From contig JALHLV010000001.1 in assembly GCA_022844405.1 (NCBI GenBank), positions 62,001 to 126,000 on the forward strand: a stretch of DNA of 64,000 bases. The letters run 5' to 3'. The notes under the pieces are model-generated. The model saw nothing but the letters and a program-made list of their open reading frames with translations, ran no database searches and had not been told where the DNA came from. The position numbers and the translations under genes were made by a program. Each line of letters starts with the position of its first letter. The first letter of the stretch is position 1. The stretch comes from Sphingomonadales bacterium. GTDB taxonomy: Bacteria; Pseudomonadota; Alphaproteobacteria; SMXS01. Shown here one piece after another: positions 20,978 to 29,774 of the stretch.

Positions 20978-22762
20978 ATGACCACAGCAGCCCGCGAGGG
21001 GCGAGCAAGAGCTCCAGGTTCACGGCCCGGCTTCCGGCGCTTGTGGCGGCTGCTGCTGGTAAGCGGGATGGCGGTGGCCGTCCCGATGACGTCCGTCGCG
21101 TCCCAGCAGCCTGCCCAGGGCGGCGGCCGTCCGTCCCGCGCGGCGCAGGACGCCGACGCCAAGGCGTTCGGCGACTATTTGGCCGGCCGTTTCGCCATCG
21201 TCAACCGCGACACCGAGGCCGCCGCCGACTACTATATCCGCGCCGTCCAGGGCGATCCCAACAATGTCGAGCTGCTGCACCAGGCGTTCTCCGTCGCGGT
21301 CGCCAGCGGCCGGCACGACGACGCTGTCCGGCTGGCCCGCAGGCTCGCCGACCTGAAGGAAAAGCCCACCGGCCTTACCGAGCTGGTGCTGCTCGCCGAA
21401 GACCTGAAGAAGAACGACCTGACCGGCGCCCGCGCCCGGCTGGAGGCCATGTCGAAGACCGGCATCGTCGAGCTGATGGCACCGGTGATCTCGGCCTGGA
21501 TCGACGCCGCCGAGGGTAACACCGACAAGGCGCTCACCAGCCTCGACGCGCTCGCCGGCAACAAGGGCTTCACCTCGTTCATGAAGACCCACCGCGCCTA
21601 CATCCTGGATTTCGCCGACCGGGTCGACGCGGCGACGGCCGCCTATGACGAAGCCATCGTGCTCCAGAAGGGCTCGGACCTGCGGCTGGTGCTGGCCTAT
21701 GGAAGGTTCCTGGCCCGGCACGGCAAGATCGACCAGGCCAAGGCGGTCTACAAGACCTATCTGGAATCCTATCCCAGCAACGTGCTGATCGAGGCGGCCC
21801 AGAAGGGCGTCAAGGACGACGGTACGCTCTATCCGGTGATCCGCACCGCCGCCGACGGCGCCGCCGAGGCGTTGTTCAGCACCGGCCGGGCGCTGGCGCA
21901 GGAGCGGTCACGCGGCCCGGCGGTGATGTATCTGCGGCTCGGCCTGGCGCTGAAGCCGGAATTTCCGGTCGCCTACCTGCTGCTGGGCGACGTGCTCGAC
22001 CGCGACGGCCAGTACGACGAGGCGCTGGTCGCCTACCAGGCGGTGATCAAGGATCCCGTGCTGGGCTGGGACGCGCGCTTCGAGGCCGCCCTGCTGCTGG
22101 GCCAGATGGACAAGCCCGACGAGTCCATCAAGGCGCTGCAGGCCATGCTGGCCGAGCAACCGGACAATCTGAACGTGCTGACCTCGCTGGCCGACACGCT
22201 GCGTGCCCAGGAACGCTTCCCCGAGGCGAAGGCGGCCTATGACAAGGTCGTCACCAGGATCGGCACGCCGGCCGCACGGCACTGGGCGCTGTTCTATGCG
22301 CGCGGCATCACGCTGGAGCGTCTCGATCGCTGGAAGGAGGCCGAGGCCGACCTGAAGAAGGCGCTCGAGCTGTCGCCCGACCAGCCGCTGGTGCTCAACT
22401 ATCTCGGCTACAGCTGGATCGAGCAGCGCGCCAACCTGGACCAGGCGCTCGCCATGATCCAGAAAGCGGTGGAGCAGCGCCCCGACGACGGCTACATCGT
22501 CGACAGCCTGGGCTGGGCGCTCTACAAGCTGGGCCGCTACGCCGAAGCCGTCGAGTGGCTCGAAAAGGCGGCGTCGCTGATTCCCGAGGATCCGACCATC
22601 AACGACCATCTGGGCGACGCCTACTGGAAGGTTGGACGCCGGCTCGACGCCACCTTCCAGTGGCGGCATGCGGCGGCGATGAAGCCCGAGGCCGAAGCCC
22701 TCGCCAGGATCGAAGCCAAGATCAAGTCGGGTCTCGACACCGAAAAACGCAGCGAGAAGTGA
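20978..22762 (+). CDS. Secreted or membrane-anchored TPR protein
   Basis: A 594-aa protein starting eight bases after the ETF-QO stop. A basic head and a hydrophobic segment (LWRLLLVSGMAVAVPMTSVAS, residues 22-42) form a signal peptide or anchor. The rest is a chain of roughly a dozen tetratricopeptide repeats, for example AEADLKKALELSPDQPLVLN and DSLGWALYKLGRYAEAVEWL. TPR solenoids act as protein-binding scaffolds. No catalytic domain is visible. Its place between ETF-QO and ispE, with gaps of eight and three bases, implies one transcript. The partner is unknown. Confidence 0.85.
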   Translation: MTTAAREGRARAPGSRPGFRRLWRLLLVSGMAVAVPMTSVASQQPAQGGGRPSRAAQDADAKAFGDYLAGRFAIVNRDTEAAADYYIRAVQGDPNNVELLHQAFSVAVASGRHDDAVRLARRLADLKEKPTGLTELVLLAEDLKKNDLTGARARLEAMSKTGIVELMAPVISAWIDAAEGNTDKALTSLDALAGNKGFTSFMKTHRAYILDFADRVDAATAAYDEAIVLQKGSDLRLVLAYGRFLARHGKIDQAKAVYKTYLESYPSNVLIEAAQKGVKDDGTLYPVIRTAADGAAEALFSTGRALAQERSRGPAVMYLRLGLALKPEFPVAYLLLGDVLDRDGQYDEALVAYQAVIKDPVLGWDARFEAALLLGQMDKPDESIKALQAMLAEQPDNLNVLTSLADTLRAQERFPEAKAAYDKVVTRIGTPAARHWALFYARGITLERLDRWKEAEADLKKALELSPDQPLVLNYLGYSWIEQRANLDQALAMIQKAVEQRPDDGYIVDSLGWALYKLGRYAEAVEWLEKAASLIPEDPTINDHLGDAYWKVGRRLDATFQWRHAAAMKPEAEALARIEAKIKSGLDTEKRSEK

Positions 22763-22765
22763 CAC

Positions 22766-23647
22766 TTGGACGCCGCTGAAGGCCCGCTGGTCGAGACCGC
22801 CTGGGCCAAGCTCAACCTCTACCTGCACATCACCAGCATCCGCGAGAACGGCTATCACGAGCTGGACAGCCTGTTCGTGTTCGCCGGCTTCGGCGATACG
22901 CTGACGGTCGAACCGGCGGCCAAGCTGGGCTTTTTCGTCGACGGGCCGTTCGCCGACCAGATTCCCGCCGACGGCGATAATCTGGTGGTCCGCGCCGCGC
23001 GGGCGCTGTCGCCCGACGGCACGCGCGGCGCGCGCATCCGGCTGACCAAGAACCTGCCGGTCGCCTCGGGGATCGGCGGCGGCTCGGCCGACGCGGCGGC
23101 CACGCTGCGGGCGCTCAACCTGTTGTGGCGGCTGGACTTGCCCGCCATGCGGCTCGAGCGCATCGCCGAAGGGCTGGGGGCCGACGTGCCGGCCTGCGTT
23201 CGCAGCGTCCCATCCCAGGTGTCCGGGATCGGCGATGTTCTCGGTCCGGCCGCGCCGCTGCCGGAATGCTGGGTGGTGCTGGTCAATCCGCGCGTGGCGG
23301 TGTCGACGCCGGCCGTATTCCGGCGCTTCGACGCCGAGGTGATCCGCTTCCGGCTCCCCGCGCCGCTTGGTCCGTCGGGGTCGGCGGTGAAGCTGGCGGC
23401 GGCGCTGACCGAGCGGGCCAACGACCTGGAGCCGCCGGCGCTTGCCATGGAGCCGGTGATCGGCGAGGTGCTGGCGCTGATCCGCAAGACCACCGGCTGC
23501 CTGCTGGCGCGCATGTCGGGCAGCGGCGCCACCTGTTTCGGCCTCTATGCCGGCGAGGGCGAGGCGCGCACCGCGGCCGGAAGGATCGCCGACCACAATC
23601 CGTCATGGTGGACCACCCATGGCCCGCTTCGGAGTGGCGGCGCCTGA
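22766..23647 (+). CDS. ispE: 4-diphosphocytidyl-2-C-methyl-D-erythritol kinase, TTG start
   Basis: ATP-dependent kinase of the MEP isoprenoid pathway. It is 293 aa. The GHMP motifs are present: WAKLNLYLHI near the N-terminus, the phosphate loop PVASGIGGGSADAAATL around residues 92-108, and the C-terminal MSGSGATCFGLY. The TTG at 22766 starts three bases after the TPR gene stop with GAGAAG upstream. It is the last clear member of the etf-QO/TPR/ispE run. Confidence 0.95.
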   Translation: MDAAEGPLVETAWAKLNLYLHITSIRENGYHELDSLFVFAGFGDTLTVEPAAKLGFFVDGPFADQIPADGDNLVVRAARALSPDGTRGARIRLTKNLPVASGIGGGSADAAATLRALNLLWRLDLPAMRLERIAEGLGADVPACVRSVPSQVSGIGDVLGPAAPLPECWVVLVNPRVAVSTPAVFRRFDAEVIRFRLPAPLGPSGSAVKLAAALTERANDLEPPALAMEPVIGEVLALIRKTTGCLLARMSGSGATCFGLYAGEGEARTAAGRIADHNPSWWTTHGPLRSGGA

Positions 23648-23696
23648 GCGGTCTGCGTATCATGCGCGGCCTGCGCACCAGCATTCCGGACCCGCC

Positions 23697-24557
23697 TTGA
23701 GAATTCTCCCTATCGCTTCGGCCCTTGCGGTCGCCCTGACGCTCTCGGCCTGTGCGAGCGATCCGACCCCGGCCGGCCGCATGTCCGACCTCGAACTGAC
23801 CTGGCACCAGGCCCAGTCGGCGGTGCCGGACATGGTCGGCGGCGGCGTCACCTATCTCTCGGATCCGTCGCGGCGGGAATTGCTGGCGGGCGCCGGGCGC
23901 AAATTCCCGGTGGTGGTCTACATGCATGGCTGCACCGGTATCAGCGATTCCGACCGCCGCCTGATGCGGACCATCGCCAAGGCCGGCTACGTCGTCGTCG
24001 CGCCCAACAGCATGGCGCGCAAGTACCGGCCGCTGCAGTGCGCGTCGTGGAACAAGGAAGGCGGCTTCAACCTGTTCGTCTTCGATTTCCGCCAGGCGGA
24101 GATCAACTTCGCCCTCCAGCAGATGGCGGGCAGTCCATGGGCCGACTGGGACAACCTGTTCATCGCCGGCGTCAGCGAGGGCGGCCTCGCCGCGGCGCAT
24201 TTTCGCGGCGGCCTGTTCAAGGCGCGGGTGATCACCCAGTGGACCTGCCACGGCTCCACCTGGGTGCGCGGCATCGATGGTCCCGAGGACACGCCGGTGC
24301 TGGCGGTGGTGCGCAAGGACGATCCCTGGTACACCAGCGGCTCCGGCAAGCAGGCGGGCGACTGCGGCACCTTTTTCGGCGACAGGCGCCCGGGCTCGGA
24401 ATCCATCGTGCTGGAGGAGGGCAAGGGCCACGACGTCATCGACGACCCCGGCGTGGCGTCGCGCATCGTCGAATTCCTCGGGCGCTACCGCACCGTGAAG
24501 CCCGAGCCGCCGCCGGTTCAGCGCGGGAACAATGCCGACGTCCTGCCCTTGAGGTGA
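23697..24557 (+). CDS. Dienelactone-hydrolase-like lipoprotein
   Basis: A 286-aa alpha/beta hydrolase. The TTG at 23697 gives a textbook lipoprotein signal (LPIASALAVALTLSAC). An ATG at 23619 inside ispE would add 26 residues in front of the signal. Hydrolase features are VVVYMHGCTG (oxyanion loop), the nucleophile elbow GVSEGG, the acid region VVRKDDPWY and the His in GKGHDVID, so the triad is complete. The substrate is unknown. Its last 40 bases overlap the 3' end of the convergent ElyC/YdcF gene. Confidence 0.78.
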   Translation: MRILPIASALAVALTLSACASDPTPAGRMSDLELTWHQAQSAVPDMVGGGVTYLSDPSRRELLAGAGRKFPVVVYMHGCTGISDSDRRLMRTIAKAGYVVVAPNSMARKYRPLQCASWNKEGGFNLFVFDFRQAEINFALQQMAGSPWADWDNLFIAGVSEGGLAAAHFRGGLFKARVITQWTCHGSTWVRGIDGPEDTPVLAVVRKDDPWYTSGSGKQAGDCGTFFGDRRPGSESIVLEEGKGHDVIDDPGVASRIVEFLGRYRTVKPEPPPVQRGNNADVLPLR

Positions 24558-25282
24558 TACGCCACCAGCGCCATCCATTCGCGGACGGCGAAGTCGAACT
24601 GCGCCAGCCGGTGGCCGACGCTCCCGAACGAGCCACTCACCGTACCGTCGGTGAAGTAGTCGACGGGGTAGGGAATGACCTGCCAGCCCAGCTCGCGGAA
24701 CACGCCGACCGCGCGCGGCATGTGGAACGCCGACGTCACCAGCACCCAGGTCTGCCCCGGTTTCGGGCGGGCGACCTCGCGGCTGAGCACGCCGTTCTCC
24801 CAGGTGGTGCGCGACTTGTCCTCCAGCAGCATGCGGTCCGTCGGATGGCCCAGCGCGACCAGCAGGTCGCGGGCGATGTCGGCCTCGGGCAGCCTGTCGT
24901 CGGGATCGTAGTGCCCGCCCGATAGCAGCAGCGTCGCCTCGGGATAGCGGCGTGCCAGCGTCATGGCCTCGGTCAGGCGCTCCGCATGGTCGTTGATCTG
25001 CGGTCGGCGCCAGCGCTCGGTGGTGCCGCTGTCGAGCGCGCCGCCCAGGCTGATGATGCCGTCGACATGCGCGGGCAGCGCCGGGGCTGGAAAGCGGGTC
25101 TCCAGCCTGACCATCAGGTAATTGGACACCGGCAGCACCATGATGGCCGCGAAGATCATGAACGAGAGCGACATCACCCAGTTGGCGATCCGCCGCCAGC
25201 CGGCGAGCCGCAGGACGACACCCAGCGTGAACAGCAGGAACAGGCTGTTGCTCGGCTGGAGCACATCCCACAGCAACCTCAA
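24518..25282 (-). CDS. ElyC/SanA/YdcF family membrane protein
   Basis: A 254-aa protein from a TTG at 25282 that overlaps the epimerase stop by four bases (TTGA). Two N-terminal membrane helices (PSNSLFLLFTLGVVLRLAG and MSLSFMIFAAIMVLPVSNYL) precede a DUF218 domain. DUF218 motifs are DGIISLGG, LLLSGG, EDKSRTTWEN and VTSAFHMPRA. Family members affect envelope integrity or peptidoglycan-precursor lipid metabolism. Coupling to a sugar-nucleotide epimerase fits a cell-surface glycan role, which is inference. Confidence 0.82.
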   Translation of the reverse strand: MRLLWDVLQPSNSLFLLFTLGVVLRLAGWRRIANWVMSLSFMIFAAIMVLPVSNYLMVRLETRFPAPALPAHVDGIISLGGALDSGTTERWRRPQINDHAERLTEAMTLARRYPEATLLLSGGHYDPDDRLPEADIARDLLVALGHPTDRMLLEDKSRTTWENGVLSREVARPKPGQTWVLVTSAFHMPRAVGVFRELGWQVIPYPVDYFTDGTVSGSFGSVGHRLAQFDFAVREWMALVAYHLKGRTSALFPR

Positions 25283-26253
25283 GCGGGCAGTCCCCGCCAG
25301 CCGCGGTACCACTCGACGAACCGGGGCACGCCCTGCTCGAGCGGCGTGGCGGGCTCGAAGCCGTGGTCGCGTCTGATGGCGTCGATATCGGCATAAGTCG
25401 CCGGCACGTCGCCCGGCTGCATGGGCTCGCTCAGGATCCGGGCCTTGCGGCCGGTGGCCTGTTCGATGATCTCGACCAGCCGCGTCACCGGCTCCGGCCT
25501 GTTGTTGCCGATATTGTAGATCCGGTGCGGCCGTTCGCCCGCCGGTGGACCGTCCAGGACCGCGAGGACGCCGGCGACGATGTCGTCCACATAGGTGAAG
25601 TCCCGGAGCAGCGTGCCGTTCTCGAACAGCCGGATCGGCCGGCCGTCGAACATCGCCTCGGTGAACAGCCACACCGCCATGTCGGGCCGCCCCGATGGGC
25701 CGTAGACGGTGAAGAACCGCAGGCCGGTCTGCGGGATGCCGTAGAGATGGGCGTAGGCGTCGCTCATCAGCTCGTCGGCCCGCTTGGTGGCGGCATAGAG
25801 CGACACCGGATGGTCGACCGCGTCGGTTTCCGAGAATGGCAGCTTGGTATTGCCGCCATAGACCGAGCTGGAGCTGGCGTAGACCAGATGCCGTAGCCCG
25901 CCGATGCCGCGCGCCAGCTCGAGCATGGCCAGGTGCCCGGTCAGGTTGGCCGTGGCGTAGGCCATCGGGTGATCGATGGAATAGCGCACGCCCGGCTGGG
26001 CGCCGAGGTGAACGATCCGGTCGATCTGCGCCCACCCGACCGCCTTGCGCAGGCCGTCCAGGTCGGCGAAGTCCTGCTTCAGGAAGGTGAAGCCGTCACG
26101 CGGCCTCAGGTCGGCGACGCGGGATTCCTTCAGCGCGACGCTGTAGTAGGTGTTGAGGTTGTCGATGCCGATCACCTGTTCGCCGCGCGCCAGCAATGTC
26201 TTGCAGACATGGTAGCCGATGAAGCCGGCGGCGCCGGTGACGAGAACGGGCAT
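25279..26253 (-). CDS. NAD-dependent sugar-nucleotide epimerase (UDP-glucuronate 4-epimerase-like)
   Basis: A 324-aa extended short-chain dehydrogenase. NAD binds at VTGAAGFIGYHV. The catalytic residues are ASSSSVYGG (Ser) and YAATK (Tyr, Lys). DNLNTYYSVALKESR and TVYGPSGRPDMAVW are typical of the UDP-glucuronate 4-epimerase (CpsI/LspL) branch. The product would be UDP-galacturonate for surface polysaccharide. Its stop overlaps the next gene. A truncated wecB-like fragment lies divergently upstream, which suggests a remodelled polysaccharide locus. Confidence 0.87.
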   Translation of the reverse strand: MPVLVTGAAGFIGYHVCKTLLARGEQVIGIDNLNTYYSVALKESRVADLRPRDGFTFLKQDFADLDGLRKAVGWAQIDRIVHLGAQPGVRYSIDHPMAYATANLTGHLAMLELARGIGGLRHLVYASSSSVYGGNTKLPFSETDAVDHPVSLYAATKRADELMSDAYAHLYGIPQTGLRFFTVYGPSGRPDMAVWLFTEAMFDGRPIRLFENGTLLRDFTYVDDIVAGVLAVLDGPPAGERPHRIYNIGNNRPEPVTRLVEIIEQATGRKARILSEPMQPGDVPATYADIDAIRRDHGFEPATPLEQGVPRFVEWYRGWRGLPA

Positions 26254-26353
26254 GAAGCCTCCAGGACGGTCGGTCAGACTGGACGATACAGGAATCGCGT
26301 TGCGGATTCATGCGCCGGATCGGTAAGGTCAACCGCATGACCGCGCAGGCGAA

Positions 26354-26470
26354 ATGACGCCCATGAGCCGCCGCATCCGCTTCCTGGCGGTGTTCGGGAC
26401 ACGCCCGGAGGCGATCGGGATGGTGCCGCTGATGAAGGCGCTGGAGGCCAGCCCGTTGCTCGACGCCTGC
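26354..26470 (+). pseudogene. 5' stub of a UDP-GlcNAc 2-epimerase (wecB-like) gene
   Basis: The first 35 or so codons read RRIRFLAVFGTRPEAIGM, then VPLMKALEASP, a clear match to the start of WecB-type non-hydrolysing epimerases, which are normally about 370 aa. Similarity stops near 26460. The frame then runs unrelated to a stop at 26546-26548, inside the tRNA-Gln gene. It is probably a deletion remnant at the tRNA locus. Confidence 0.7.
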
Positions 26471-26497
26471 AGCCTGTTCCGCCGTGCGTTCTGGCGG

Positions 26498-26526
26498 TTG
26501 ATCGGGTGCGCCTCTCGCACTATTGT
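26498..26526 (+). promoter_or_regulatory. Probable promoter of tRNA-Gln
   Basis: TTGATC (26498-26503) and TATTGT (26521-26526) with a 17-base spacer. The -10 ends 12 bases before the mature tRNA. Confidence 0.6.
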
Positions 26527-26538
26527 CCGCCGCCTTGC

Positions 26539-26613
26539 TGGGGCGTAGCCAAGTGGTACGGCAACGGATTTTGATTCCGTCATTCGCAGGTTCGATCCCT
26601 GCCGCCCCAGCCA
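26539..26613 (+). tRNA. tRNA-Gln (anticodon TTG)
   Basis: A 75-base cloverleaf with encoded CCA at 26611-26613. The acceptor stem pairs TGGGGCG (26539-26545) with CGCCCCA (26603-26609). The anticodon stem is ACGGA/TCCGT with loop TTTTGAT and anticodon TTG at 26571-26573. The T arm contains GGTTCGATCC. It reads CAA and, by wobble, CAG. It adjoins a truncated gene, as is common where tRNAs serve as recombination sites. Confidence 0.97.
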
Positions 26614-26623
26614 GAATCCCGCT

Positions 26624-26854
26624 CTATGCCTTCTTCGCCTTCGCCTTGGCGGCGGCCTTCTCGGCCTTGTCGGTTTTGGCCTGGGCCGCGGCTTCCTTGT
26701 CGGCGGCCTCCTTGGCGAGGCGCAGCGCCTTCAGGCGGGCGGTCTTGTCCATCAGTTCCTTGTGGGCCTTGTCGCGCGCCCTGATGGCGTCGTCCTCGTT
26801 GGGACGCAACTTGGCGAACTTTTCCTCGGCTCGGGATCTCGCTGGGTCAGCCAT
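26624..26854 (-). CDS. Small Ala/Lys-rich conserved hypothetical protein
   Basis: A 76-aa highly charged, helical protein. It begins MADPARSRAEEKFAKL and ends in a run of Ala/Lys (KAEKAAAKAKAKKA). No membrane segment or Cys is present. Short proteins of this composition and beginning are common in alphaproteobacteria without known function, and nucleic-acid binding is possible from the lysine tail. The start is ATG 26854. The gene converges on tRNA-Gln, with ten bases between them. Confidence 0.6.
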   Translation of the reverse strand: MADPARSRAEEKFAKLRPNEDDAIRARDKAHKELMDKTARLKALRLAKEAADKEAAAQAKTDKAEKAAAKAKAKKA

Positions 26855-27116
26855 GGATGTCTCTCCTCGAATTCGTTGATGTCGCCGATGCGGCAGGCGC
26901 GGTCGGCGGGCTGGCCGGGGAACCGGAATCGGGACATCGCTCTCGGAAACGGCCGGGCGAGCCCGCGTGGTCTTTGGTCGAAGGGCCGCCCCGGTCCCCA
27001 AGAGCCGGCGCGGAAGGCGGCGTGGGCGCCGCCGCATTGTCATCCGGCACGCGGCTCGAAAGCCGCACCGGACGGTCTGAACCGCTAGCCTATAGGTAAA
27101 TCGGTGCGGGGGGCAA

Positions 27117-27824
27117 TCAAGTAAGGCAACGGGTAGCCAATCTCTCCGCCGGTCCATAGCCGTCGCCGGCGATCCGTTCGAGGCCGGCGCGATTGGTGAT
27201 GACGATCACGCCGCGCCGGTGGGTGAGGAGCTTCGCGACCTGAAGCGTCTTCAGGGTGAGCGTGATGCCGGCCCTGCGGACGTTCAGCATCAGGGCGAGG
27301 ACCTCGTGGGTCATCCGCAGTTCGTCGGCGGGCGACCGGTCGTGATACATCAGCAGCCAGCGCACCAGCCGCTCCTCGACCGTGCATGACGCATTCGCCA
27401 GGGTGGTGCTGGAAACCTGGAGCAGAAGCCCATGCGCGTACCGCAGCAGGATGCCGCGCAAGGTGTCGCTTTGCTTCAGGGAGTCCTGCACCGCGGTTAC
27501 GGGAATCCGGTATGCCCGTCCCGGCGACTGCACGAATACCCGCAGCAGCGATTGGTTCAGCGTATGAAGCACGGCGACATCGACCATGCCCTCCCAGCCG
27601 ACAAGCCCCACCTCGGTCTGGTCGCCGCGCATCGTGCCCGCGACGATCGAGGCGATGGCGGTCTCGATGAACCAGCAATACTGGATTTCCTCGCCGGGCT
27701 CGATCAGCACCTGATGCTGGAGCAGCTCGACGGAAACGAGGTGCGGCTTCAACAACGCGAAATCGTGGCTGGACAGCGCCGCCAGCAGCTGGTTCCGCGG
27801 AATCGTCGTGTCGAGCGAATCCAT
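27117..27824 (-). CDS. Crp/Fnr family transcriptional regulator
   Basis: A 235-aa regulator. The cyclic-nucleotide-binding-type beta barrel spans residues 20-140 (for example LIEPGEEIQYCWFIE and GLVGWEGMVDVAVL). The HTH_Crp_2 DNA-binding domain spans about 155-225, with recognition region LMLNVRRAGITLTL. There is no FNR-type N-terminal Cys cluster, so oxygen sensing through iron-sulfur is unlikely. The effector is unknown. It is monocistronic. The 262 bases downstream to the small gene contain nothing recognised. Confidence 0.88.
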   Translation of the reverse strand: MDSLDTTIPRNQLLAALSSHDFALLKPHLVSVELLQHQVLIEPGEEIQYCWFIETAIASIVAGTMRGDQTEVGLVGWEGMVDVAVLHTLNQSLLRVFVQSPGRAYRIPVTAVQDSLKQSDTLRGILLRYAHGLLLQVSSTTLANASCTVEERLVRWLLMYHDRSPADELRMTHEVLALMLNVRRAGITLTLKTLQVAKLLTHRRGVIVITNRAGLERIAGDGYGPAERLATRCLT

Positions 27825-27973
27825 GGTGCCTCCCGTCTGCCCGGGCGGGAGGACCTACTCTCAGCCGGCTGCGCCCATTGAGCATCTGCAGCCGATGCCC
27901 TGATATAGTGCGGCTCACGGTAATTTCCCAAATCTCTTCTGTCGGTACGGACGCGTACACAGACGTTGACGAT

Positions 27974-28003
27974 GAATCGTCCGGCTGGGAATCGTCCGGC
28001 TGG
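27974..28003. repeat. 15-bp tandem duplication
   Basis: GAATCGTCCGGCTGG occurs twice in direct succession (27974-27988 and 27989-28003), in the gap between the Crp-family gene and the permease gene. Each copy carries one GANTC site. Confidence 0.85.
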
Positions 28004-28028
28004 CGCCGCTCATGGGCGGGCGAGCGCC

Positions 28029-28826
28029 TCAGGCCCGGCGGCGGAACGCGAGCTGGTTGGCGATCACCACGGCGCTCGTCACCACCACGATGAAGATGGT
28101 GGCCAGCGCGTTGATCTGTGGGCTGACGCCCATGCGCACGCTGGAGAAAACCTCCATCGGCAGGGTCTTGGCGCCGGGGCCGGAGGTGAAGGTCGCCACC
28201 ACCAGGTCGTCGAACGACAGGGTGAAGGCCAGCAGCCAGCCAGCCAGCATGGCGGGCCAGATCAGCGGCAGGGTGATTACCCGGACCACCTTGAATGGCC
28301 TGGCGCCCAGATCCATGGCCGCTTCCTCCAGGCTCATGTCGAGCTGGCCGAGGCGCGACTGGACGACGACGGTCACATAGGCGGTGGCGAAGGTGGCGTG
28401 GGCGATGACGATGGTCATCATGCCGCGCTTCGGCCCGCCGAGGACGCTTTCCATGGCGACGAACAGCAGCAGCAGCGACAGGCCGGTGATCACCTCCGGC
28501 ATCACCAGCGGCGCGGTGACCATGCCGGCGAACAGGGTGCGGCCGCGGAAATTGCCGAATCGGATCAGCGCGAAGGCCGCGAGCGTCCCCAGCACGACGG
28601 CCGCGCATGCGGTCAGGAACGCGATCTGCAGGCTCAGCCAGGCGCCGCTCAGCAGCGCGTCGTTGTGCATCAGCTCGCCGTACCACCTGGTCGAGAAGCC
28701 GGCCCACACGGTGACGAGGCGCGACTCGTTGAACGAGTAGAACACCAGCGAGAAGATCGGGCCGTAGAGGAACAGATATCCCAGGATCAGCACCGAGATG
28801 ACGAACCAGGGCGTGCGTCCGGTCAT
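28029..28826 (-). CDS. potI: Polyamine-type ABC transporter permease (PotI/PotC-like)
   Basis: Inner-membrane permease, 265 aa from ATG 28826, with six predicted helices. The cytoplasmic loop that contacts the ATPase has the EAA-type motif EEAAMDLGARPFKVVRVITLP. It shares one base with the stop of the upstream permease gene (TGATG). It is the last gene of a binding protein-ATPase-permease-permease operon. Putrescine or spermidine is the likely substrate by family. Confidence 0.88.
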   Translation of the reverse strand: MTGRTPWFVISVLILGYLFLYGPIFSLVFYSFNESRLVTVWAGFSTRWYGELMHNDALLSGAWLSLQIAFLTACAAVVLGTLAAFALIRFGNFRGRTLFAGMVTAPLVMPEVITGLSLLLLFVAMESVLGGPKRGMMTIVIAHATFATAYVTVVVQSRLGQLDMSLEEAAMDLGARPFKVVRVITLPLIWPAMLAGWLLAFTLSFDDLVVATFTSGPGAKTLPMEVFSSVRMGVSPQINALATIFIVVVTSAVVIANQLAFRRRA

Positions 28827-29761
28827 CAGCGCCCCCTGAAATAGCGGCTGGCGAACCGGTCGAACATCATCACCGGCACGACCAGCAGCGCCAGCATGGC
28901 GACGGCGACGGCCGACGATACCGGCCAGTCGCGGTTGCTGAAGAACTCGGCCCACAGCACCTTGCCGATCATCGGCGACCCCAGGCCGCCGAGCAGCTCG
29001 GGGATCACGAATTCGCCGACCGCCGGAATGAACACCAGCAGCGAGCCGGCGACCACGCCGGGCATGGACAGCGGCAGCGTCACCCGCAGGAACGCCTTCC
29101 AGGGTTTCGCGCCCAGGTCGCTCGCGGCTTCCAGCAGGCTCGGGTCCATGCGCTCGAGCGCCGCGTAGATCGGCAGCACCATGAACGGCAAGTAGGAATA
29201 GACGATGCCGATATAGACCGCGGCCGGCGTGTACATGATGGCGAGCGGCTGATCGATGATGCCCAGCGCCATCAGCAGGTTGTTGACCAGGCCGTTGTCC
29301 TTGAGAAAGCCGATCATGGCGTAGATGCGGATCAGGAACGACGTCCAGAACGGGATGATGATCAGCATCAGCAGCAGATAGCGCCAGCGCAGCGGACTGC
29401 GCGCGATCCCGTAGGCCATGGTGTAGCCGAGCAGCACCGAGATCAGCGTCGAGATCGCGGCGATCTTCACCGAGTTGACGTAGGCGACCACATACATGTC
29501 GTCGCGCAGCAGCAGGACGAAATTGGAGAAGGTCAGGTGGATCTGCAGCGTGGCGTTCTCGGCGAACGTCAGGATCGGCTCATAGGGCGGGATGCCCATG
29601 ACGCTTTCCGACACGCTGATCTTCAGCACGATCAGCAGCGGCAGCAGGAAGAACAGCCCCAGCCATGCGTAGGGAATCGCCAGCGCCGTCAGCCGTCCCG
29701 CTGCGCCGGGCTGGTTCAGACTGCGGACGACGGCGGCGAAGGATTTGGCGGGAGATCTCAT
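28826..29761 (-). CDS. potH: Polyamine-type ABC transporter permease (PotH/PotB-like)
   Basis: Permease partner of the downstream PotI-like protein. It is 311 aa from ATG 29761, with six helices. The EAA loop reads LEAASDLGAKPWKAFLRVTLP, and FVIPELLGG near the end is typical of PotB/PotH. It lies 13 bases after the ATPase stop and has a TGATG junction with the next permease, so expression is coupled. Confidence 0.9.
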   Translation of the reverse strand: MRSPAKSFAAVVRSLNQPGAAGRLTALAIPYAWLGLFFLLPLLIVLKISVSESVMGIPPYEPILTFAENATLQIHLTFSNFVLLLRDDMYVVAYVNSVKIAAISTLISVLLGYTMAYGIARSPLRWRYLLLMLIIIPFWTSFLIRIYAMIGFLKDNGLVNNLLMALGIIDQPLAIMYTPAAVYIGIVYSYLPFMVLPIYAALERMDPSLLEAASDLGAKPWKAFLRVTLPLSMPGVVAGSLLVFIPAVGEFVIPELLGGLGSPMIGKVLWAEFFSNRDWPVSSAVAVAMLALLVVPVMMFDRFASRYFRGR

Positions 29762-29774
29762 GTGACGGGCGATC

